Origin: Flavobacterium frigoris
GTDB lineage: Bacteria; Bacteroidota; Bacteroidia; Flavobacteriales; Flavobacteriaceae
DNA: 64,000 bases
Direction of reading: 5' to 3'
Assembly (NCBI RefSeq): GCF_900111075.1
Contig: NZ_FOFZ01000001.1
Span: 496,001 to 560,000, forward strand
Positions 63,966 through 64,000 of the stretch are shown piece by piece. The first letter of the stretch is position 1; every line of letters starts with the position of its first letter. The notes below the pieces were generated by a model. The model saw only the letters and a list, made by a program, of their open reading frames with translations. It was not told the DNA's origin and searched no databases. A program made the position numbers and the translations under genes.

Positions 63966-64000
63966 AGCTGTGTAGGTTTAAAGTAAAAAAAATCCCATTT

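Noticed and set aside
1..64000. TGA read as Trp (altered genetic code)
   Set aside because: The TGA within the GIY-YIG gene lies at a Trp position, but the AraC gene and other intact genes end in TGA, and the GIY-YIG gene also has a frameshift. Standard code 11 fits.
1..64000. CRISPR array, prophage, integron or complete insertion sequence
   Set aside because: No regularly spaced direct repeats, no cas genes, no integrase or transposase, no phage structural genes were seen.

Overview
The window is chromosomal DNA from a member of the Bacteroidota, most likely Flavobacterium or a close relative in the Flavobacteriaceae. The evidence is the low G+C content, promoters of the TAnnTTTG type that these bacteria use, a type IX secretion (T9SS) sorting domain, families largely confined to the phylum (DUF5686, DUF4271, DUF4296, DUF3098), and gene order such as ftsX-DUF3098-uppP-truB. 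The species call is inference. No phage, plasmid, CRISPR array, rRNA operon or complete insertion sequence was seen.

Layout. 0.1-3.9 kb: a sigma-54-dependent response regulator converging on a large hybrid histidine kinase. 4.1-10.2 kb: two exported peptidases, then a tightly packed run of an FAD oxidoreductase, mtgA and an LpxR-like outer-membrane protein. 10.3-13.4 kb: an AraC regulator, a strongly promoted aldehyde dehydrogenase, a broken GIY-YIG gene and tRNA-Ala(GGC). 13.4-16 kb: crotonase, an overlooked 57-residue membrane protein, queD-like and lpxH. 16-21.2 kb: minus-strand run rsmI, HopJ-like, recJ, MFS exporter, with an acidic protein upstream. 21.4-27.7 kb: tdk, rpoN, a repeat-flanked broken GxxExxY gene, asnS, a structured repeat, a TlpA-like thiol protein and a truncated mscS. 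27.8-35.6 kb: RND exporter, cation/proton antiporter, SugE-like exporter, DUF5686 outer-membrane protein. 35.7-45 kb: housekeeping genes (frr, pyrH, truB, uppP, ftsX, leuS). 45.3-54.5 kb: zinc peptidase, Lrp regulator, hemD, glycosyltransferase, pyrC, tyrS, LuxE-like protein. 54.6-59.2 kb: a TonB-dependent receptor, a beta-helix lipoprotein and a tiny T9SS-tailed protein. 59.4-64 kb: a decayed GH3 gene tail, a c-type cytochrome lipoprotein, intact GH3 bglX and a SnoaL-like protein.

How it fits together. Most of the window is core metabolism, translation and envelope biogenesis: peptidoglycan (mtgA, uppP, ftsX), lipid A (lpxH, LpxR-like) and outer-membrane assembly or uptake. rpoN and a sigma-54 activator are both present, so the activator's partner sigma factor is encoded about 21 kb away. 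The unusual material lies between genes. There are several families of dispersed palindromes, one of which has become the C-terminus of thymidine kinase. There are also four gene relics (GIY-YIG, GxxExxY, mscS and the GH3 tail), a candidate structured repeat upstream of asnS, and a roughly 90-residue unusual insert in leucyl-tRNA synthetase.

Limits. All family calls come from reading motifs by eye. Comparisons with other genomes rest on recall and were not searched.
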